A stretch of 64,000 bases of DNA from Planococcus chinensis (GCF_020071995.1 NZ_JABWTK010000009.1:62001-126000), one strand, 5' to 3'; shown: positions 24,996-35,665, counted from the first letter of the stretch. Notes: generated from the letters alone by a model not told the origin. A program made the numbers and translations.

Positions 24996-26978
24996 ATGAA
25001 ACAGGAATTTAAACTCCAGGCACCATATGAACCGGCAGGAGATCAGCCTGCAGCCATAGCAGAACTTACGCAAGGCATCATTAATGGCAAGCGCTGCCAG
25101 ACTTTGCTCGGTGCAACAGGTACAGGGAAAACTTACACCATGTCGAATGTTATTCAGCAAGTGAAAAAACCGACGCTCGTCATGGCACACAACAAAACAT
25201 TGGCAGGGCAGCTTTACAGCGAATTCAAGGAATTCTTTCCGGACAACGCAGTTGAATACTTCGTCAGTTACTACGATTACTATCAGCCGGAAGCTTATGT
25301 GCCCCAATCCGATACGTATATAGAAAAAGACGCGAGCATCAACGATGAAATTGACAAACTTCGCCACTCGGCGACAAGTTCGTTGTTTGAACGGGACGAT
25401 GTCATCGTTATTGCTTCCGTGTCCTGCATTTACGGCCTCGGTTCTCCGAAAGAGTACCGGGAGCTTGTCGTTTCTCTCCGAAAAGGAATGGAAATCGAAC
25501 GCAATCAGCTGCTGCGGAAATTGGTCGATGTCCAGTATGAGCGAAACGACATCAATTTTATCCGCGGAACTTTCCGTGTGCGCGGGGATGTAGTGGAAAT
25601 TTTCCCGGCGTCGCGTGATGAACGCTGTTTGCGCGTTGAATTTTTCGGAGATGAAATCGATCGGATCCGTGAAGTGGATGCATTGACCGGTGAAATTATC
25701 GGTGAGCGGGAACATGTCGCCATCTTCCCGGCATCCCACTTCGTTACCCGGGAAGAAAAAATGGTGAAAGCCATTGAAAATATCGAAGCGGAACTGGAAG
25801 AACGCTTGAAAGAAATGCGTGCAGAAGACAAACTGCTTGAAGCGCAGCGTCTTGAACAGCGCACACGCTACGATTTGGAAATGATGCGGGAAATGGGCTT
25901 TTGCTCAGGCATTGAAAACTATTCCCGCCACTTGACCTTGCGCCCTCCAGGCGCGCAGCCTTACACACTCATCGATTACTTCCCGGAAGATTTCCTGCTG
26001 GTAGTTGATGAAAGCCACGTGACGCTGCCGCAGGTCCGCGGGATGTTCAATGGTGACCAGGCACGCAAAAAAGTGTTGGTTGACCACGGTTTCCGCCTGC
26101 CTTCAGCAATGGACAACCGGCCATTGACATTCGATGAATTCGAAAAGCACATCCATCAGGCCGTTTTTGTCTCCGCAACACCGGGGCCATACGAATTGGA
26201 ACATACACCGGAAATGGTGGAACAAATCATTCGGCCGACAGGGCTATTGGACCCGACCATTGAAGTGCGTCCGATCGAAGGGCAGATCGATGACTTAATG
26301 GACGAAATCCGCCAGCGCACCGAAAGAAACGAACGTGTGCTCGTAACAACATTGACGAAAAAAATGTCAGAAGATTTGACGGCGTATTTGAAAGAAGCCG
26401 GGATCAAAGTCAATTACCTGCATTCAGAGATCAAAACACTGGAGCGGATTGAAATCATCCGTGAATTGCGGATGGGTGTTTACGATGTGCTTGTCGGCAT
26501 CAACTTGCTTCGGGAAGGGCTGGACATTCCGGAAGTTTCTCTTGTCACCATCCTTGATGCCGATAAGGAAGGATTCTTGCGGTCAGAGCGCTCGCTTATC
26601 CAGACTATGGGGCGTGCGGCGCGGAATGCCAACGGGCATGTTATCATGTATGCCGATAAAATGACCGATTCGATGCAAAAGGCGATTGATGAAACGACCC
26701 GCCGGCGCACCATACAGGCCGCTTATAATGAAAAACATGGCATTACGCCAATTACGATAGAAAAGAAAATCCGGGACGTCATCCGGGCTACAGTTGCAGC
26801 AGAAGAGACGGAAGAATACGTTTCAAAAGCGGCAGCCGGCAAGAAGCTCAAAAAAGAAGACCGCGTGAAATTGATTACTTTATTGGAAAAAGAAATGAAA
26901 GAAGCAGCCAAAGCGCTCGATTTCGAACGGGCAGCCGAACTGCGCGATACAGTGCTGGAATTGAAAGCGGAAGGGTGA
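24996..26978 (+). CDS. uvrB: Excinuclease ABC subunit B UvrB
   Basis: DNA damage-recognition helicase of nucleotide excision repair; it loads with UvrA, verifies the lesion and recruits UvrC. 660 residues, normal length. Helicase motif [13 protein letters not shown] (about 36-47), the beta-hairpin [18 protein letters not shown] (about 92-109) that clamps DNA, motif [10 protein letters not shown], motif [11 protein letters not shown], and a C-terminal UVR coiled-coil domain (about 623-658) that binds UvrC are all present. Start after GGGAGGA. It forms an operon with uvrA seven bases downstream, under an SOS-type control site. Confidence 0.98.
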   Translation: MKQEFKLQAPYEPAGDQPAAIAELTQGIINGKRCQTLLGATGTGKTYTMSNVIQQVKKPTLVMAHNKTLAGQLYSEFKEFFPDNAVEYFVSYYDYYQPEAYVPQSDTYIEKDASINDEIDKLRHSATSSLFERDDVIVIASVSCIYGLGSPKEYRELVVSLRKGMEIERNQLLRKLVDVQYERNDINFIRGTFRVRGDVVEIFPASRDERCLRVEFFGDEIDRIREVDALTGEIIGEREHVAIFPASHFVTREEKMVKAIENIEAELEERLKEMRAEDKLLEAQRLEQRTRYDLEMMREMGFCSGIENYSRHLTLRPPGAQPYTLIDYFPEDFLLVVDESHVTLPQVRGMFNGDQARKKVLVDHGFRLPSAMDNRPLTFDEFEKHIHQAVFVSATPGPYELEHTPEMVEQIIRPTGLLDPTIEVRPIEGQIDDLMDEIRQRTERNERVLVTTLTKKMSEDLTAYLKEAGIKVNYLHSEIKTLERIEIIRELRMGVYDVLVGINLLREGLDIPEVSLVTILDADKEGFLRSERSLIQTMGRAARNANGHVIMYADKMTDSMQKAIDETTRRRTIQAAYNEKHGITPITIEKKIRDVIRATVAAEETEEYVSKAAAGKKLKKEDRVKLITLLEKEMKEAAKALDFERAAELRDTVLELKAEG

Positions 26979-26984
26979 TAAAGC

Positions 26985-29867
26985 TTGAAAAATCAGGAAA
27001 TACGAATCCAAGGCGCACGTGCGCATAATTTAAAAAACATTGATGTCGTCATCCCGCGGGATCAGCTCGTGGTTATGACGGGCCTTTCCGGTTCAGGGAA
27101 ATCTTCTTTGGCATTTGATACGATTTACGCGGAAGGGCAGCGAAGATATGTGGAGTCGCTGTCTTCGTATGCCCGCCAGTTTTTGGGGCAAATGGACAAG
27201 CCGGATGTCGACTCGATTGAAGGTTTGTCTCCGGCAATCTCCATCGACCAGAAGACAACAAGTAAAAACCCGCGTTCGACAGTAGCTACAGTAACCGAAA
27301 TTTATGACTATATGCGTTTGATGTATGCGCGAATCGGCAAGCCAATCTGCCCGAATCACGGCATTGAAATTTCATCCCAGACCATTGAACAGATGGTGGA
27401 CCGCTTGCTGGAATATCCGGAACGGACCAAAATGCAGATTTTAGCGCCGATTGTTTCGGGTAGAAAAGGCACACATGCAAAATTGCTGGAAGACATTAAA
27501 AAACAGGGGTATGTCCGTGTGCGGGTCAATGGCGATTTAGTTGACCTGGATGATGACATCAATTTGGATAAAAACAAAAAACATTCAATCGAAGTGGTCA
27601 TTGACCGCGTCATTATGAAAGAAGGCATTGCCACCCGTCTAAGCGATTCCTTGGAATCCGCGCTGCGCATTGCAGATGGCCGGGTATTGGTCGATGTCAT
27701 GGAACAGGAAGAGCTGCTGTTCAGCGAGCACCATGCCTGCCCGATTTGCGGATTTTCCATCGGTGAATTGGAGCCGCGCATGTTCTCGTTCAACTCGCCG
27801 TTCGGCGCCTGCCCTGAGTGCGACGGGCTTGGCCATAAACTGGAAGTGGACCCGGATCTTGTGATTCCGGATTGGAATGTGTCACTTGAAAACGATGCCC
27901 TTGCTCCGTGGAAACCGACAAGCTCGCAATATTATCCGCAGATGCTGAAAGCCGTCTGCAACCATTACAAAATTGACATGACGGTGCCGGTCAGCGAATT
28001 GCCGGAAGAACATATTCAGATTTTGCTTCACGGCTCCGGCAATGACAAAATCCGTTTCCGCTACGAAAACGACTACGGACAAATCCGCGACAACCATATT
28101 CATTTTGAAGGCGTCATGACGAATGTCGATCGCCGCTTCCGGGAAACCTCTTCCGATTGGACCCGCGAGCAAATGGAAAAATACATGGGCGAACAGCCTT
28201 GCCCTGCCTGCAAGGGCCATCGTTTAAAACCGGAATCACTTGCAGTGAAAGTGAACGATCTGCATATTGGGCTGGTTTCGGAGTTTTCAATTGTCGAAGC
28301 GGATGAGTTTTTCGAGAATCTGGTATTGTCGGAAAAAGATGCGCAAATTGCAAGTGCCATCGTCCGTGAAATCCGTGAACGGGTCAGTTTCCTGATCAAC
28401 GTCGGACTCGATTATTTAACCTTAAACCGGGCTTCCGGTACATTATCGGGCGGTGAAGCGCAGCGGATTCGCCTGGCAACACAAATCGGCTCACGCCTGA
28501 CGGGCGTCTTATACATTCTGGATGAGCCTTCCATCGGGCTGCATCAACGGGATAACGACCGGTTGATCGGTGCACTGAAGGACATGCGCGATTTGGGCAA
28601 TACCTTGATTGTTGTAGAACACGATGAAGATACGATGCTGGCAGCCGATTATTTAATTGATATCGGTCCAGGAGCCGGTGTCCATGGCGGTGAAATCATT
28701 GCGGCCGGGACTCCCGATAAAGTGATGAAAAACAAAAAGTCCTTAACGGGCCAATATTTGAACGGAACAAAATTCATTCCGCTGCCTGCAGAGCGCAGAC
28801 AGTCGGACGGACGGGCCATTTCCATCCGCGGCGCAAACGAAAACAATTTGAAAAAAGTAAGCGTGGATATTCCACTCGGCATGTTCGTGGCTGTCACGGG
28901 CGTATCCGGTTCCGGAAAAAGTACATTGATCAATGAAATCCTGTACAAATCGCTTGCCAGCAAATTGAACCGCGCCCGCATAAAACCAGGCAAGCACGAT
29001 TCGATTGAAGGCATCGACGAACTTGAAAAAGTGATTGATATTGACCAATCTCCGATCGGCCGTACGCCGCGCTCCAATCCGGCCACGTATACAGGTGTAT
29101 TCGACGATATCCGCGACGTCTACGCATCCACGAACGAAGCGAAAGTGCGCGGCTATAAAAAAGGGCGTTTCAGTTTCAACGTCAAGGGCGGACGCTGTGA
29201 AGCGTGCCGCGGAGATGGTATTATAAAAATAGAAATGCACTTCCTGCCGGATGTCTACGTTCCATGCGAAGTCTGCCATGGCAAACGCTATAACCGGGAA
29301 ACCCTGGAAGTGAAGTACAAAGACAAGAGCATTTCAGATGTGTTGGAAATGACTGCCGAAGCCGCTTCCCAGTTTTTCGAGAACCACCCGAAAATCCATC
29401 GCAAATTGAAAACCATTGTGGATGTGGGATTAGGCTATGTCACATTGGGGCAGCCAGCCACAACTTTATCTGGGGGTGAAGCGCAACGGGTGAAACTAGC
29501 TTCCGAATTGCATAAACGCTCGAACGGCAAATCCTTCTATATATTGGATGAACCGACAACCGGGCTGCATGCGGATGATATTTCGCGTTTGCTTCTCGTG
29601 CTTCAGCGCCTGGTGGATAACGGCGATACCGTATTGACCATCGAGCATAATCTGGATGTCATTAAGACGGCGGATTATATCATCGACCTTGGGCCAGAAG
29701 GCGGAGACCAAGGCGGCACCATTCTTGCTACCGGCACTCCGGAAGACATTGCCAATGTCAAAGATTCCTATACCGGAAAATACCTGGGCCCAATTTTGGA
29801 ACGGGACCGCGCCCGTATGGGAGCACAAGTCAAGAAAGCGACACGCAAGAAAAAAGTAGCGAAATGA
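26985..29867 (+). CDS. uvrA: Excinuclease ABC subunit A UvrA
   Basis: ATP-dependent DNA-damage sensor of nucleotide excision repair, dimeric, 960 residues. It contains two ABC ATPase modules: Walker [10 protein letters not shown] (about 33-41) and GVSGSGKST (about 640-648), with signatures [11 protein letters not shown] and [11 protein letters not shown]. The first zinc-binding CPIC..CPEC set is near 253-280 and the second CEAC..CEVC near 738-764. The start is a TTG six bases after the uvrB stop, with GGGTGA upstream inside uvrB. The lysine-rich tail is ordinary for the family. Confidence 0.98.
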   Translation: MKNQEIRIQGARAHNLKNIDVVIPRDQLVVMTGLSGSGKSSLAFDTIYAEGQRRYVESLSSYARQFLGQMDKPDVDSIEGLSPAISIDQKTTSKNPRSTVATVTEIYDYMRLMYARIGKPICPNHGIEISSQTIEQMVDRLLEYPERTKMQILAPIVSGRKGTHAKLLEDIKKQGYVRVRVNGDLVDLDDDINLDKNKKHSIEVVIDRVIMKEGIATRLSDSLESALRIADGRVLVDVMEQEELLFSEHHACPICGFSIGELEPRMFSFNSPFGACPECDGLGHKLEVDPDLVIPDWNVSLENDALAPWKPTSSQYYPQMLKAVCNHYKIDMTVPVSELPEEHIQILLHGSGNDKIRFRYENDYGQIRDNHIHFEGVMTNVDRRFRETSSDWTREQMEKYMGEQPCPACKGHRLKPESLAVKVNDLHIGLVSEFSIVEADEFFENLVLSEKDAQIASAIVREIRERVSFLINVGLDYLTLNRASGTLSGGEAQRIRLATQIGSRLTGVLYILDEPSIGLHQRDNDRLIGALKDMRDLGNTLIVVEHDEDTMLAADYLIDIGPGAGVHGGEIIAAGTPDKVMKNKKSLTGQYLNGTKFIPLPAERRQSDGRAISIRGANENNLKKVSVDIPLGMFVAVTGVSGSGKSTLINEILYKSLASKLNRARIKPGKHDSIEGIDELEKVIDIDQSPIGRTPRSNPATYTGVFDDIRDVYASTNEAKVRGYKKGRFSFNVKGGRCEACRGDGIIKIEMHFLPDVYVPCEVCHGKRYNRETLEVKYKDKSISDVLEMTAEAASQFFENHPKIHRKLKTIVDVGLGYVTLGQPATTLSGGEAQRVKLASELHKRSNGKSFYILDEPTTGLHADDISRLLLVLQRLVDNGDTVLTIEHNLDVIKTADYIIDLGPEGGDQGGTILATGTPEDIANVKDSYTGKYLGPILERDRARMGAQVKKATRKKKVAK

Positions 29868-29924
29868 AACCTTTTGCATCACTACACGTATGATTAAGAA
29901 GAACATTCAGTTGAGTTCTTGCTT

Positions 29925-29947
29925 AGCAGGGCAGCTGCTGCGGTTTT
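29925..29947 (+). terminator. Probable weak terminator after uvrA
   Basis: Short stem AGCAG/CTGCT with a five-base loop, then GCGG and a clean T6 run. The stem is weak, so some read-through into the next gene is possible. Confidence 0.4.
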
Positions 29948-30011
29948 TTAAAAAGAAAACCCATCGGTTGCCCGGCTAGTCATCTAACCGACGAAGAGGA
30001 GGCCGCAATAC

Positions 30012-31187
30012 ATGCAAAGTGAAAAAGAACGCATTTTGGACATGGTGGAAAATGGCACCATTACGGCAAGAGAAGCAGTAGAGCTACTGAAAGCGATAGA
30101 CGGTGGAGGAGACCGGGACCAGTCATCCCGCAACTACAGCCGGGACGATTACCGCGAAAAGCGCGGCAGACGCGGCTTGTTTAGACCGGAAGACATGGTG
30201 AAGAAATTCTCGAAAGATTTATCCCGTGATTTTTCAAAGGATTTCTCGAAAAACCTTTCAAAAGATTTTAACCAGTTGAGCGACCGCATGATGCAGTTTA
30301 TGCAAAGCTCAGTCGGCAAACTTAAAACGATGGAATTCGATTCTCCGTTCGGAGAAGCTTTCCAATTTACGCATACATTCAGACAGGAAAACGTGGACAT
30401 CCGCAACATCATTACAGACATTGCAAATGGCCAACTTGAAATTTTCCCGTCGCAGGATGATACCATCCGTGCGGAATGCAGCGTAAAAGCATATCGTGCT
30501 GAGTCCGAAGAACAGGCGAAAGAAGATTTCCTGGATAAGTTTGTCTTCATTGCCGATGACCAGAAACTACGCATCATCAGCGATTTGAAAACAACTCAAG
30601 TAAATGTCTTGCTGTATGTGCCATCAAAAACATATGACCACATCACAGCGCGTTTATTCAATGGCGGATTTTCCATGAAGCGCATCAACACAGCATTGAT
30701 CAAAGTCAAAACGGCAAATGGCAAAATTGACTTGAAAAACATCGAATTTGATGATGCCGAATTGGAAACAGCTAACGGCGCAATCCAAGTGCAGGAAGTT
30801 CAAGGGAAAGTCATGGAAACAGAAACTTTGAACGGCCGCATCTACATTGACGGCGACATCCAGACAACGGAAGCAAAATCGTTGAACGGCAATGTAGTTG
30901 TAACAACCCGCTCTACAGAAGCACGCAAAGTGGAAGCCAAAACATTGGCGGGCAATGTGGAAATCTACATTCCGTCCCATCTTCCATTAAGAGGGGAAGT
31001 TTCTTCCAACCTCGGCAAAATGGATGTGCTGCTTTCTGATGTTGAGCACACACATGAACAAGGCCAGTTTATGCAAAAGTCTATCCGTTTTTCAAAAGAA
31101 AGCGGAGAAGCGGTCGCAGCACCTCTTCTTGTATACGGAGAAACGAAAACAGGCACCGTACTTGTGCGTTATTTGACAGTTGAATAA
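30012..31187 (+). CDS. YvlB/LiaX-like DUF4097 protein
   Basis: A 391-residue protein without signal peptide. Residues 3-28 (EKERILDMVENGTITAREAVELLKAI) are the small helical SHOCT-like domain found at the start of YvlB and enterococcal LiaX. A basic linker follows with a run of FSKD/LSRD-type repeats (about 64-90), then a right-handed beta-helix-like DUF4097 domain (about 115-390) with repeating ANGKIDL, TANGAI, TLNGRI, SLNGNV strands. LiaX senses daptomycin and cationic peptides at the cell surface in Enterococcus; in B. subtilis yvlB lies next to uvrBA and belongs to the envelope-stress response. AGAGGAGG ribosome-binding site. Confidence 0.87.
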   Translation: MQSEKERILDMVENGTITAREAVELLKAIDGGGDRDQSSRNYSRDDYREKRGRRGLFRPEDMVKKFSKDLSRDFSKDFSKNLSKDFNQLSDRMMQFMQSSVGKLKTMEFDSPFGEAFQFTHTFRQENVDIRNIITDIANGQLEIFPSQDDTIRAECSVKAYRAESEEQAKEDFLDKFVFIADDQKLRIISDLKTTQVNVLLYVPSKTYDHITARLFNGGFSMKRINTALIKVKTANGKIDLKNIEFDDAELETANGAIQVQEVQGKVMETETLNGRIYIDGDIQTTEAKSLNGNVVVTTRSTEARKVEAKTLAGNVEIYIPSHLPLRGEVSSNLGKMDVLLSDVEHTHEQGQFMQKSIRFSKESGEAVAAPLLVYGETKTGTVLVRYLTVE

Positions 31188-31197
31188 TTAAAAATGG

Positions 31198-31226
31198 AAC
31201 CGGCATATGCGTATGCCGGTTTTTTC
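31198..31226 (+). terminator. Terminator of the YvlB-like gene
   Basis: Perfect ten-base stem AACCGGCATA/TATGCCGGTT with a four-base loop and a T6 run. Confidence 0.92.
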
Positions 31227-31320
31227 TATTCTTGAGCTCATTGGAAAGATAGGGTACTGTTTAAATAGGCCGATAATTTCGTCAATGGCTATAAGTGGAA
31301 GTGAATAAGGAGGATGACAC

Positions 31321-32562
31321 GTGGCAGATTCAACGATTTCAACTCGGATTGCAGAAGCTTTCCAACAGTTAACTGAACAGAAAGCAGTAAAAAAAGGGCT
31401 TTCGTTCATTGAGCAAGATCATGCACAAACCGTGGCAGAACAAATTGCATTAACCGAAATTCCGGCGCCGCCGTTTAAAGAACAGCAGCGGGCGGAAGAT
31501 TTTATGCGGAGATTGCAGGAGCTAGGGCTTGAAGAAGTCCAAATGGACCCGGAAGGCAATGTATTCGGATTGCGCAGAGGAACAGGCAAAGGTCCAACAA
31601 TCTTTGTGTCTGCCCATTTGGATACGGTTTTCCCGGAAGGCACAGATACAACAGTGCATCAAAAAGACGGTATTATGTACGCTCCGGGAATCGGCGATGA
31701 TACAAGGGGCTTGGCAGAGTTGCTGGCGGTAGTGCGTGCGCTGAACGAATCGGGTATCCAGACAAGTGGAGATATTCTGTTCGGGGGGACGGTTGGCGAA
31801 GAAGGCGCTGGTGATTTGCGCGGCGTGAAAGCTTTTTTTAATGGACGTTCCGACATCGATGCTTTTGTATCGATGGACGGCGAAGGCTATGACCACATCA
31901 CATATCTGGCAACAGGCAGTTTCCGCTATACCATTACATATAAAGGTCCAGGCGGCCACAGTTTCGGCGCATTTGGAACCCCGAGTGCGACGCATGCGCT
32001 TGGGCGGGCGATTGCAGCAATTGCCGACCTTGAAACACCTTCGCAGCCAAAAACGACGTTTTCCATCGGACAGGTATCAGGCGGCACGTCCGTGAACGCG
32101 ATTGCCCAGGAAGCGAGCATGGCAGTTGACTTACGTTCCAATGACAAAGAAGAATTAGCAAAATTGGAAAGCCGATTTTTGGAAATTGTCAAAAAAGCCA
32201 AAGACGACGAAAACCGCCGTTGGGGCGATGACCGCTTGGAAGTGGAAATCAATCGCTTCGGCAACCGGGCGCCGGCAAGCCAGCCGGCAGATGCACCCAT
32301 TGTACAAATTGCCTGTGCTGCAGTGAAATCAATTGGCGGCCAGCCAAAACTTGGGGAGCCGAGCAGCACGGATTCCAATTACCCGATGAGCTTGGGCATT
32401 CCAGCCGTTACCATCGGGCTTGGCGGGGACTTCGGCGGAGCCCATACACTGGAAGAATGGCACAATCCGAAAAACGGCCATCTTGGAATCCAAAAAAGCT
32501 TTATGACCGTATTGGGTTTGGCAGGAGTAGAGGGGGTTTGCGAAGGACTCCTTAAAGAATAA
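31321..32562 (+). CDS. M20-family metallopeptidase (PepT-like)
   Basis: A 413-residue cytosolic metallopeptidase. VSAHLDTVFPEG carries the first zinc-binding histidine and the catalytic aspartate, GIGDDTRGLAELL the bridging aspartate, GGTVGEEGAGDLRG the catalytic glutamate pair, and a Gly-rich lid domain with GGHSFGAFG follows; AHTLEEW supplies the last histidine ligand. This layout fits the M20 tripeptidase/dipeptidase group rather than the acyl-amidohydrolase group found at 3.4 kb. Substrate unknown; peptide use is the likely role. GTG start at 31321 with AAGGAGGATG upstream. Confidence 0.9.
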   Translation: MADSTISTRIAEAFQQLTEQKAVKKGLSFIEQDHAQTVAEQIALTEIPAPPFKEQQRAEDFMRRLQELGLEEVQMDPEGNVFGLRRGTGKGPTIFVSAHLDTVFPEGTDTTVHQKDGIMYAPGIGDDTRGLAELLAVVRALNESGIQTSGDILFGGTVGEEGAGDLRGVKAFFNGRSDIDAFVSMDGEGYDHITYLATGSFRYTITYKGPGGHSFGAFGTPSATHALGRAIAAIADLETPSQPKTTFSIGQVSGGTSVNAIAQEASMAVDLRSNDKEELAKLESRFLEIVKKAKDDENRRWGDDRLEVEINRFGNRAPASQPADAPIVQIACAAVKSIGGQPKLGEPSSTDSNYPMSLGIPAVTIGLGGDFGGAHTLEEWHNPKNGHLGIQKSFMTVLGLAGVEGVCEGLLKE

Positions 32563-32564
32563 TT

Positions 32565-32600
32565 AAAAAAGGAAGCGGAATAATTCCCGCTTCCTTTTTT
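32565..32600. terminator. Bidirectional terminator between the M20 peptidase and DUF1801 genes
   Basis: A stem with core GGAAGCGG/CCGCTTCC and flanking A6/T6 tracts, placed between two convergent genes; it touches the DUF1801 stop codon. Confidence 0.88.
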
Positions 32601-33027
32601 AATTGTGTTCACGATATAAGGACTGAAGGAAATCAATCGATTCGGTGATCAATTCTTTAAGAACTTCGGTATCGATGTCTTCCAGTTTGTTGATGTAGAC
32701 GCATGATTTTCCGCTGGTGTGTTTGCCGAATTTGGCAAGCAGTTGTTCGCGGTCCAGGTCGCCGGTGGCAAAATACAAGCTGGTTTTCACTTTGCGCGGG
32801 GAAAAGCCGACAAGCGGGGCATCTCCTTCATGGCCGGATTCGTAGACGTAATGATACGAACCGAAGCCGATGATGCTCGGCCCCCACATTTTCGGCGGAA
32901 AGCCGCTGGTTTCTTCGAAAATCTTAAGCAAGCGGTAAGCATCCTGTTTTTTCTTTGGGTTTTCCACAGTGTCTTCGATAAACTGGATGACATCAGAATC
33001 GGTTTCTTTCGTCTTAGGTTCGTACAT
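32599..33027 (-). CDS. DUF1801-domain protein
   Basis: A 142-residue cytosolic protein of the DUF1801 (YdhG-like) fold. Recognisable pieces are MWGPSIIGFGSYHYVYESG, VGFSPRKVKTSLYF and a GKSCVYINKLEDID block near the C-terminus; these proteins bind small molecules or iron-related ligands in a few studied cases, but no activity is assigned to this branch. Start at 33027 follows GAGAGGG; the frame is open further upstream but that part overlaps nothing credible. It starts 26 bases after the stop of the TetM-like gene and is probably co-transcribed with it. Confidence 0.8.
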   Translation of the reverse strand: MYEPKTKETDSDVIQFIEDTVENPKKKQDAYRLLKIFEETSGFPPKMWGPSIIGFGSYHYVYESGHEGDAPLVGFSPRKVKTSLYFATGDLDREQLLAKFGKHTSGKSCVYINKLEDIDTEVLKELITESIDFLQSLYREHN

Positions 33028-33053
33028 ACGGAATCCCTCTCTTCGATTGGAGT

Positions 33054-35006
33054 TTAAAGGCAATGCATCGCGGCTTCTGCTTCGTTCCACGGAACTTTAT
33101 AGCCTTGGCCTTTTGCGCAAAAAATGGAAGTGGACGAGTACTCCGGATCGGCTTCTTTATTGTAGGCGATTTTCCGGATCACTTCATCTTCATTATGGCA
33201 GAAGTCATAGCCGCCGAACAGCAGGGAAAGAGAGCCTTTGCCGTGGGTGAAGGATGCGAACTCGGTGCTGTACTCCATAAAAGTAGCAACTGGAACCGTC
33301 CCTTGAATCAACGCGCGGTCTCCTGAAAGCTCGGGGGTTTCAAACTGGCCATGGGCCTGCTGGATGTCAGATAACACTTTTCCCATATGGTCCATGTCGA
33401 TATTGAATTTAAACCGATAAACCGGCTCAAGCAGACGGTTCCTGGCTTTTTCAAGCCCTTGCCGGAGCGCCCGGTAAGCGGCTTCGCGGAAGTCGCCGCC
33501 GGACGTATGCTGATTATGTCCCCGGCCCGTCAATAAAGTGATTTTCACATCGGTCAATGCAGAACCCGTAAGCAGGCCATGATGGTCGCGTTCTTCCAGG
33601 TGGTGCAGCACAAGGTTCTGATTGCCGCTCGACAATGCATCCGCATGGCAGGCATTCGCCAGGGTGATGCCGCTTCCGCGCGGGGCCGCTTCGATTTGGA
33701 GATGCACTTCCGCATAATGGCGGAGCGGTTCGAAATGGCCGTAGCCGGTGACTGCATCTTCGATGGTTTCTTTGTACAGAATTTCCGGAGCACCAAACGA
33801 AACAACAAAGCCGAAGCGGTCTTTGACGATTTGCTGCAGCACTTCCAGTTGGATGACTCCCATGACGTGAATATGGATTTCCTGGAAATGTTCGTCCCAG
33901 ACGACGCGCAAGGAAGGATCTTCCGCATCCAGCAGCATGAATGTTTTCAATACTTCTTTGGCATTGGCTGCTGCATCAAATAACACTTTCGATTTTAATG
34001 TAGGCACCATGGAGAATGAAGCGCGGGAGGATGCCTGGCCCAGTCCGTCGCCAATACGAGCATCCGATAACCCTGCGACAGCTACGAGTTCGCCGGCTTC
34101 CGCTTTTTCAACCGCCTGGAACTTCGTACCGCTATAAGAGCGCAGCTGCGTAGCTTTTTCCGTTAGGTGATGTTCGGCATGGCCGTATGAGATTTCGTCC
34201 CGCACCCGCAGTTCACCGCTTAAAACTTTGATAAATGTGAGGCGATTGCCGTTGGGCTCATGGCGGATTTTGTACACTTGTGCCGAAAAGCTTTGTTCAT
34301 TTGAATAACGGGTTTCCGTTAGTTGATCGATTTGCTCAAGAAATTCCGCTACGCCAGTATCTTTTAAAGCGGAACCGCTGGCACAGGCGAAAATCTGGCG
34401 TTCCTGAATCATTTCCTTTAATGCCTGAAGCCATCGTTCCGGATCATAGCCGCTTTCCATGTAATGGTCCAGCAGGGCTTCACTGCGCTCGGCAATAAAT
34501 TCAACCAGTTCTTCGTTCATCCGGCCGTTGTCTAAAGCATGCGTCAAGTCGATGGCATCCGGGGTCAGGCTGCTGCGGATTTCGGCGATGGTGCGTTCGG
34601 CGTCTGCGCCTTCGCGGTCAACTTTATTGAGGAAAAAGAACACGGGCACTTTGTGTTTTTTTAATAATTGCCAAACCGTCTCCGTATGGCCTTCAATGCC
34701 GTCAACCGCACTGACAATCAGGATGGCAAAGTCCATGACTTGGATGGCGCGTTCCATTTCAGCTGAAAAGTCGACATGCCCCGGTGTATCGATCAAATAA
34801 TAGGTTGAGCCGTTGTAGGAAAACTTTGCCTGGTCGGCGAAAATCGTGATGCCTCTGTTTTTTTCGATTTCATGGCTATCGAGAAAAGCGTCTTGGTGAT
34901 CAACGCGCCCCCGCTGCCGGATGCTTTTGGTATGGTACAGTAATTGTTCCGAAAACGTCGTTTTTCCTGCATCCACATGGGCAAGAATGCCGATTGTCTT
35001 ATTCAT
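33054..35006 (-). CDS. TetM-like ribosomal-protection-type GTPase (EF-G family)
   Basis: A 650-residue translation GTPase. The G domain has AHVDAGKTT (8-16), RGITI, DTPGHVDFSAEMERA and NKVDREGADAE; the beta-barrel, EF-G domains III-V follow to the C-terminus. The order and the switch sequences resemble tetracycline ribosomal protection proteins (TetM/TetW) more than housekeeping EF-G, and many Bacillales carry such chromosomal paralogs without known resistance. Whether it protects against tetracycline, another ribosome drug, or has a different role is not decidable here. Start at 35006 follows GAGGTG; a longer frame to 35231 runs across the terminator of the upstream gene. Probably followed in operon by DUF1801. 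Confidence 0.85.
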   Translation of the reverse strand: MNKTIGILAHVDAGKTTFSEQLLYHTKSIRQRGRVDHQDAFLDSHEIEKNRGITIFADQAKFSYNGSTYYLIDTPGHVDFSAEMERAIQVMDFAILIVSAVDGIEGHTETVWQLLKKHKVPVFFFLNKVDREGADAERTIAEIRSSLTPDAIDLTHALDNGRMNEELVEFIAERSEALLDHYMESGYDPERWLQALKEMIQERQIFACASGSALKDTGVAEFLEQIDQLTETRYSNEQSFSAQVYKIRHEPNGNRLTFIKVLSGELRVRDEISYGHAEHHLTEKATQLRSYSGTKFQAVEKAEAGELVAVAGLSDARIGDGLGQASSRASFSMVPTLKSKVLFDAAANAKEVLKTFMLLDAEDPSLRVVWDEHFQEIHIHVMGVIQLEVLQQIVKDRFGFVVSFGAPEILYKETIEDAVTGYGHFEPLRHYAEVHLQIEAAPRGSGITLANACHADALSSGNQNLVLHHLEERDHHGLLTGSALTDVKITLLTGRGHNQHTSGGDFREAAYRALRQGLEKARNRLLEPVYRFKFNIDMDHMGKVLSDIQQAHGQFETPELSGDRALIQGTVPVATFMEYSTEFASFTHGKGSLSLLFGGYDFCHNEDEVIRKIAYNKEADPEYSSTSIFCAKGQGYKVPWNEAEAAMHCL

Positions 35007-35067
35007 GGTCCACCTCTTCATTAAACTTCCTATGGAAACAGTGTAGCAGAACTTACGGCGTTCGAAA

Positions 35068-35107
35068 CAAAGAAAAAGAACCCGTGAAAGCCAAATCGGC
35101 TTTACGG
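35068..35107 (-). terminator. Terminator of the amidase gene
   Basis: Stem CCGT-AAAGCC/GGCTTT-ACGG with one bulged base and a five-base loop; on the minus strand it is followed by TTCTTTTTCTTT. Confidence 0.8.
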
Positions 35108-35122
35108 ATTCTTTTCGGTTTG

Positions 35123-35665
35123 TTAGAAAAGGGCGCAGCTGATTCCGAATGCAATGGCGCCGGCGCAGCGTTTCCGGTAAGCATCCAGTTTCAATAGTTC
35201 GGCTTCTTCCCGGTTTGTCATAAAACCGCATTCAATCAGCACAGCAGGCATCATTGTGTCCCGCAGAACAGCATAATCGGCTCGTTTCACTCCGCGGTCT
35301 TTCCGGTGAGTGGACATCACAAGTGCGCGCTGGATGCAGCCGGCAAACTTAACGGCAGAAGTGCTTGGCTTGGTGAAAGTGAAGGTTTCAATGCCGCTTG
35401 TTTCATTAAAAAAAGAGCCGAACGCATTGGCGTGAATGGAGACAAATAAATCCGCTCTTAAGCGGTTGGCAAGGGCGGTCCGTTCGTGCAGCGGAACATC
35501 CTGATCCGGCTGGTGGCTGAAAAAGACGGTATGGCCATCCAGCATCAGCCGCTTTTTCACTTCATCCGCGACCGCAGAGGTAAAGTGGAATTCCCGGATG
35601 CGACCGTCCGGTGAACGCTTGCCAGGAGTATGAGGACCATGGCCTGCATCAATCATTATTTTCAT
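35123..35665 (-). CDS. N-acetylmuramoyl-L-alanine amidase (Amidase_3)
   Basis: A 180-residue zinc amidase cutting the bond between muramic acid and the stem peptide. IDAGHG near residue 5 (zinc histidine), the glutamate in RIREFHF, SIHAN near 77 (second histidine) and [17 protein letters not shown] with the catalytic glutamate are the family marks. There is no signal peptide and no cell-wall-binding repeat, unlike CwlC/LytC, so it resembles single-domain endolysins or mother-cell amidases acting after lysis. ATG at 35665 with GGGGG nine bases upstream (TTG at 35671 is too close). Divergent from hprK. Confidence 0.88.
   Translation of the reverse strand: MKIMIDAGHGPHTPGKRSPDGRIREFHFTSAVADEVKKRLMLDGHTVFFSHQPDQDVPLHERTALANRLRADLFVSIHANAFGSFFNETSGIETFTFTKPSTSAVKFAGCIQRALVMSTHRKDRGVKRADYAVLRDTMMPAVLIECGFMTNREEAELLKLDAYRKRCAGAIAFGISCALF

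Noticed and set aside
24945..25739. 264-codon minus-strand frame opposite uvrB
   Set aside because: uvrB is certain over this stretch; the antisense frame has no start signal and unlikely composition.
35007..35231. 75-codon N-terminal extension of the TetM-like GTPase
   Set aside because: It covers the terminator and end of the amidase gene; the family begins at MNKTIGILAHVDAGKTT, which has a GAGGTG site.
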